Positions 61,469 to 64,000 of a DNA stretch of 64,000 nucleotides are shown here, piece by piece; position 1 is the first letter of the stretch; each line of letters opens with the position of its first letter. Source of the DNA: Betaproteobacteria bacterium (lineage in GTDB: Bacteria > Pseudomonadota > Gammaproteobacteria > Burkholderiales > Casimicrobiaceae); assembly GCA_016716425.1 (NCBI GenBank), contig JADJWJ010000004.1, positions 1 to 64,000 of the forward strand. The letters run 5' to 3'. The notes beneath the pieces are model-generated. The model saw only the letters and a program-made list of their open reading frames with translations, searched no databases and had not been told where the DNA came from. Position numbers and translations under genes: made by a program.

Positions 61469-61942
61469 GTGACCGAACTCGTACCCGCCCGACCCGCCGT
61501 CACCGTCGCGACGATCGTCGAGCGCGACGGCCGCTTTCTCGTCGTCGAAGAGGAGACGCGCGCGGGCATGCGGCTCAACCAGCCGGCCGGGCATCTCGAG
61601 CCCGGCGAGACGCTGCCGGCGGCCGCCGCGCGCGAGACGCTGGAGGAGACCGGTTGGCGCGTCGAGGCCACGGCGCTGGTCGGCGTGTACCGGTGGGAGG
61701 CGCCGGACTCCGGCGCCGCGTTCGTGCGCTTCTCGTTCGCCGGCGCCGCGCACGCGCACGAACCGGCCCGGCCGCTCGACCGCGGGATCGTGCGCGCGCT
61801 GTGGCTCACCTACGACGAGATCGTCGCGCGGCGCGCACTCCACCGCAGCCCGCTGGTGCTGCGCTGCCTCGACGACTACCGGGCCGGCGCGCGCTGGCCG
61901 CTCGATCTCGTGCAGGAAATTGGCGCGGGGGCGTTGCCGTGA
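61469..61942 (+). CDS. Nudix hydrolase (NudJ-like)
   Basis: 157 residues. The Nudix box is GHLEPGETLPAAAARETLEE followed by TGWRVE, matching Gx5Ex7REUxEExGU. The N-terminus VTVATIVERDGRFLVVEEET and RLNQPAGHLE are like NudJ (HMP-PP / thiamine-PP phosphatase). GTG start. Its stop overlaps the mnmA start (GTGA), a coupling seen between nudJ and mnmA in E. coli as well. Confidence 0.92.
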   Translation: MTELVPARPAVTVATIVERDGRFLVVEEETRAGMRLNQPAGHLEPGETLPAAAARETLEETGWRVEATALVGVYRWEAPDSGAAFVRFSFAGAAHAHEPARPLDRGIVRALWLTYDEIVARRALHRSPLVLRCLDDYRAGARWPLDLVQEIGAGALP

Positions 61943-63078
61943 GCGCGCGCCGGCTCCGCGTCGTGCTCGGCATGTCGGGCGGCGTCGACTCGTCGGTCGC
62001 CGCGTGGCTGCTCAAGCGGCAGGGCTACGAGGTGATCGGCGTCTTCATGAAGAACTGGGAGGACGACGACACCGAGGAGTACTGCACGTCGCGCACCGAT
62101 CTGGTCGACGCCGCGTCGGTCGCGCACGTCGTCGGCATCGAGCTCGAGGCGGTGAACTTCGCCGCCGAGTATCGCGAGCGCGTGTTCGCGCACTTCCTGC
62201 GCGAGTACGAGGCCGGCCGCACGCCGAACCCGGACGTGCTGTGCAACAGCGAGATCAAGTTCAGCGCGTTCCTCGACTACGCGCTGCGGCTGGGCGCCGA
62301 CCACGTCGCGACCGGCCACTACGCGCGGGTGCGGCGCGCCGCCGCCGATTCGGCGCGCGTCGAGCTGGTGAAGGCGATTGACGACACCAAGGACCAGAGC
62401 TACTTCCTGCACCGGCTGACGCAGCAGCAGCTCTCGCCCGTGCTGTTCCCGCTGGGCGAGCTCACGAAGCGCGACGTGCGCGAAATCGCGCGGCGCGAGG
62501 GCATCCCGACGCACGCGAAGAAGGACTCGACCGGCATCTGCTTCATCGGCGAGCGCCCGTTCCGCGACTTCCTCGCGCGCTACCTGCCGCGCACGCCGGG
62601 GCCGGTGGTGACGCCGGACGGCGCCACCGTCGGGCGCCACCAGGGGCTCGCCTACTACACGCTGGGGCAGCGGCAGGGACTCGGCATCGGCGGCACGCGG
62701 CACGGTACCGACGCGCCGTGGTTCGTCGCGGGCAAGGATCCGGCGCGCAACGCGCTGATCGCGGTGCAGGGCCACGACCACCCGCTGCTCCATCGCTGCG
62801 ACGTCGACGCGATCGACGCGCACTGGATCGCCGGACACGCGCCCGCGCTGCCGGCGCGGTTCGGCGCCAAGACGCGGTACCGGATGCCGGATGCCGCGTG
62901 CACGCTGGAGGCGCGCGACGGCTGCCTGCACGCGGCGTTCGATGCGCCGCAGTGGGCGCCCACGCCCGGGCAATATCTGGTGATCTACGACGGGGAGGTG
63001 TGCCTGGGCGGCGGGGTCATCGTGGCCGGGCATGCCGAGGCCGCGCGCCACGCGACGGCAATCGTGCTGGCCTGCTGA
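61939..63078 (+). CDS. mnmA: tRNA-specific 2-thiouridylase MnmA
   Basis: Adds sulfur at position 2 of wobble uridine in tRNA-Lys, Glu and Gln. 379 residues from GTG. PP-loop VVLGMSGGVDSSVAAWLLKR, VIGVFMKNWEDDDTEEYCTS, first catalytic Cys in NPDVLCNSEIKFSAFLDYAL, second in KKDSTGICFIGERPFRDFLA, then ATGHYARVRR. Normal family length. Overlaps the Nudix gene by 4 nt. Confidence 0.96.
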   Translation: MSARRLRVVLGMSGGVDSSVAAWLLKRQGYEVIGVFMKNWEDDDTEEYCTSRTDLVDAASVAHVVGIELEAVNFAAEYRERVFAHFLREYEAGRTPNPDVLCNSEIKFSAFLDYALRLGADHVATGHYARVRRAAADSARVELVKAIDDTKDQSYFLHRLTQQQLSPVLFPLGELTKRDVREIARREGIPTHAKKDSTGICFIGERPFRDFLARYLPRTPGPVVTPDGATVGRHQGLAYYTLGQRQGLGIGGTRHGTDAPWFVAGKDPARNALIAVQGHDHPLLHRCDVDAIDAHWIAGHAPALPARFGAKTRYRMPDAACTLEARDGCLHAAFDAPQWAPTPGQYLVIYDGEVCLGGGVIVAGHAEAARHATAIVLAC

Positions 63079-63117
63079 GGATTGCCCAAATCGGTGACAT
63101 CCTCTCCGCACAGTTCG

Positions 63118-63180
63118 CGTCGTCCCCGCGAGGCGGGACGGCATCCGTCGACGGCGGGATTCCGCTTCGCGGGAACGCGA
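63118..63180. repeat. Degenerate REP-like palindrome, copy 13
   Basis: CGTCGTCCCCGCG-AGGCGGGAC at left and GGGATTCCGCTTCGCGGGAA at right; both arms have lost bases relative to other copies. Confidence 0.55.
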
Positions 63181-63306
63181 TGTCTGGACCCGAGTGTCGC
63201 CTTGCGCAGGCTCGCAGGTCGGGTTCGGTTGCGGCTGAGCGGGCGTGCGCGTCTGCCAGTCCGGGAACGGCCGCGCCGGCGGCCGAGGGTGACGCCGCCG
63301 CAGCGC

Positions 63307-64000
63307 CTACTCGCCGTGCAGGTAGAGGACGTAGGCGTTGAGCAGGTAGAGCACGACGAGGCAGACGCTGGCCCAGCCGACCGTGCGGAAAAGCCGCGAC
63401 TCCGGCCGGTACAGCAAGGCGACGTCCGGGCTCCGCAGGGGTCGGGGAGGGTGCTGGGCGAAACGGTGCGCGCGGGGGCAGGTGAACAATCGTCGAGGCG
63501 GATGGCGATGTTGAACGGTTGCTGCCGGCGGGTTGCGATGGCCATGTCGCGCGCCGATCCGCGGCGATGGTCACGACGAGTTCCGGAAGCGAGGTGGCGC
63601 CGGCGACGAAGAGCGTGCCGACGAAGGTGCCGTGCCAGTCCATCACGCGGGCGAGTTCCACGCCGACGAATGGCAACCAGGCTCCGGCAGCGAGGATGCA
63701 GAGGGCCGCGGCCGCGTATCGCACCGCAGCCTGCCGCAGCGTGATTCCCGGATAGCGCAGCGATTCCTCGCGCGCGTGGGCCCGGAGCTCCTCGCGTTCG
63801 TAGTGGAACACCGCGCGGATCGCCACGAGATAGAGAAGCATCATGACGGGTGCGTAAATGCCGACGTGCCCAAGGCTCAGCGCATCGGCCTTGCGCCCGA
63901 GCAGCAGGTTGAGGCCCGCGATCCCGATCAGGATGATGCCGAAACGGCGGGATGGCCCTGCTGGCGCGTCGGAAGACCGCCTCGTCGCGATAGAACAGGT
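63307..64000 (-). pseudogene. Fragmented Na+/Ca2+ exchanger-like membrane gene (partial, several frame breaks)
   Basis: Pieces of a CaCA-type cation exchanger are visible on the minus strand in different frames: FGIILIGIAGLNLLLGRKAD and MMLLYLVAIRAVFHYEREEL, then GTFVGTLFVAGATSLPELVV (the alpha-repeat with its Glu), and finally LLYRPESRLFRTVGWASVCL with NAYVLYLHGE at the stop 63307. Between the alpha-repeat and the final helix, 40-60 residues are missing and the frame changes at least twice; another break lies near 63950. Unlike the single-base slips elsewhere, bases are also lost, so real decay is likely. The gene continues past the window. Confidence 0.6.

Noticed and set aside
63017..63844. 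A 275-residue protein from the same strand
   Set aside because: Only its first third is membrane-exchanger-like; after VVTIAAD it becomes shadow sequence that runs over the mnmA 3' end.

Overview
The window is about 70% G+C and reads as a betaproteobacterium, probably Burkholderiales or a close relative. The evidence is the gene repertoire: PhaR, a PHA phasin and PhaB; a pilin gene close to sucCD; coaBC/dut near radC-rpmB-rpmG; and Hda beside an AI-2E-type permease and purM. There are no rRNAs, tRNAs, insertion sequences, prophage genes or CRISPR arrays. Intergenic spaces are seeded with a REP-like palindrome (CGTCGTCCCCGCGAAnGCGGGGACCCAG type, 13 full, half or decayed copies).

Layout. (1) 1-1875, minus: a Dcu-type C4-dicarboxylate transporter (partial) downstream of aspartase, behind an FNR-type promoter. 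(2) 2088-11853, minus: an envelope export cluster in the order DUF3302 (yiaW-like), HlyD (yiaV-like), NodT-type outer-membrane factor, RND adaptor with an OmpA-like tail, RND pump, second outer-membrane factor. (3) 11946-19680: rimO, then PHA genes (phaR, phasin, phaB) with two secreted proteins of unknown function and a candidate small RNA with an anti-Shine-Dalgarno loop. (4) 19837-23289, minus: MFS permease, MarR regulator, glycerol kinase. (5) 23423-28777, plus: DUF2889, sucC, an inserted GIY-YIG/REP/minisatellite island, sucD, PP2C phosphatase, FHA protein. (6) 29049-42416: type IV pilin behind a sigma-54 promoter, then a glycan or pilin modification island (two tandem TPR-GT9-FkbM-like fusions, FkbM methyltransferases, WbqC, sulfotransferase, DegT aminotransferase, glycosyltransferase). 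(7) 42487-49556: housekeeping dut, coaBC, radC, rpmB, rpmG, interrupted by UDP-glucuronate decarboxylase and a SPINDLY/OGT-like protein. (8) 49699-56128, minus: orphan LanC-like protein, acyl-CoA desaturase, MscS channel, RsmB-type methyltransferase, DUF3108. (9) 56382-63078: purN, purM, AI-2E permease, hda, a small secreted Ala/Lys-rich protein, Nudix hydrolase, mnmA. (10) The right end holds a broken cation-exchanger-like gene.

How genes work together. aspA-dcu is an anaerobic aspartate/fumarate module. PhaB makes the PHA monomer, the phasin coats granules, and PhaR probably represses phaP through two TTGTGC-N3-GCA sites. The pilin and sugar genes plausibly form one surface-glycan system that makes amino-, methyl-, sulfo- or pentose-bearing sugars.

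Caution on sequence quality: six otherwise well-conserved genes carry small indels, several of them one extra base in a run of three identical bases. Residual sequencing error is therefore as likely as true gene decay. All assignments come from reading motifs by eye; no database search was run.
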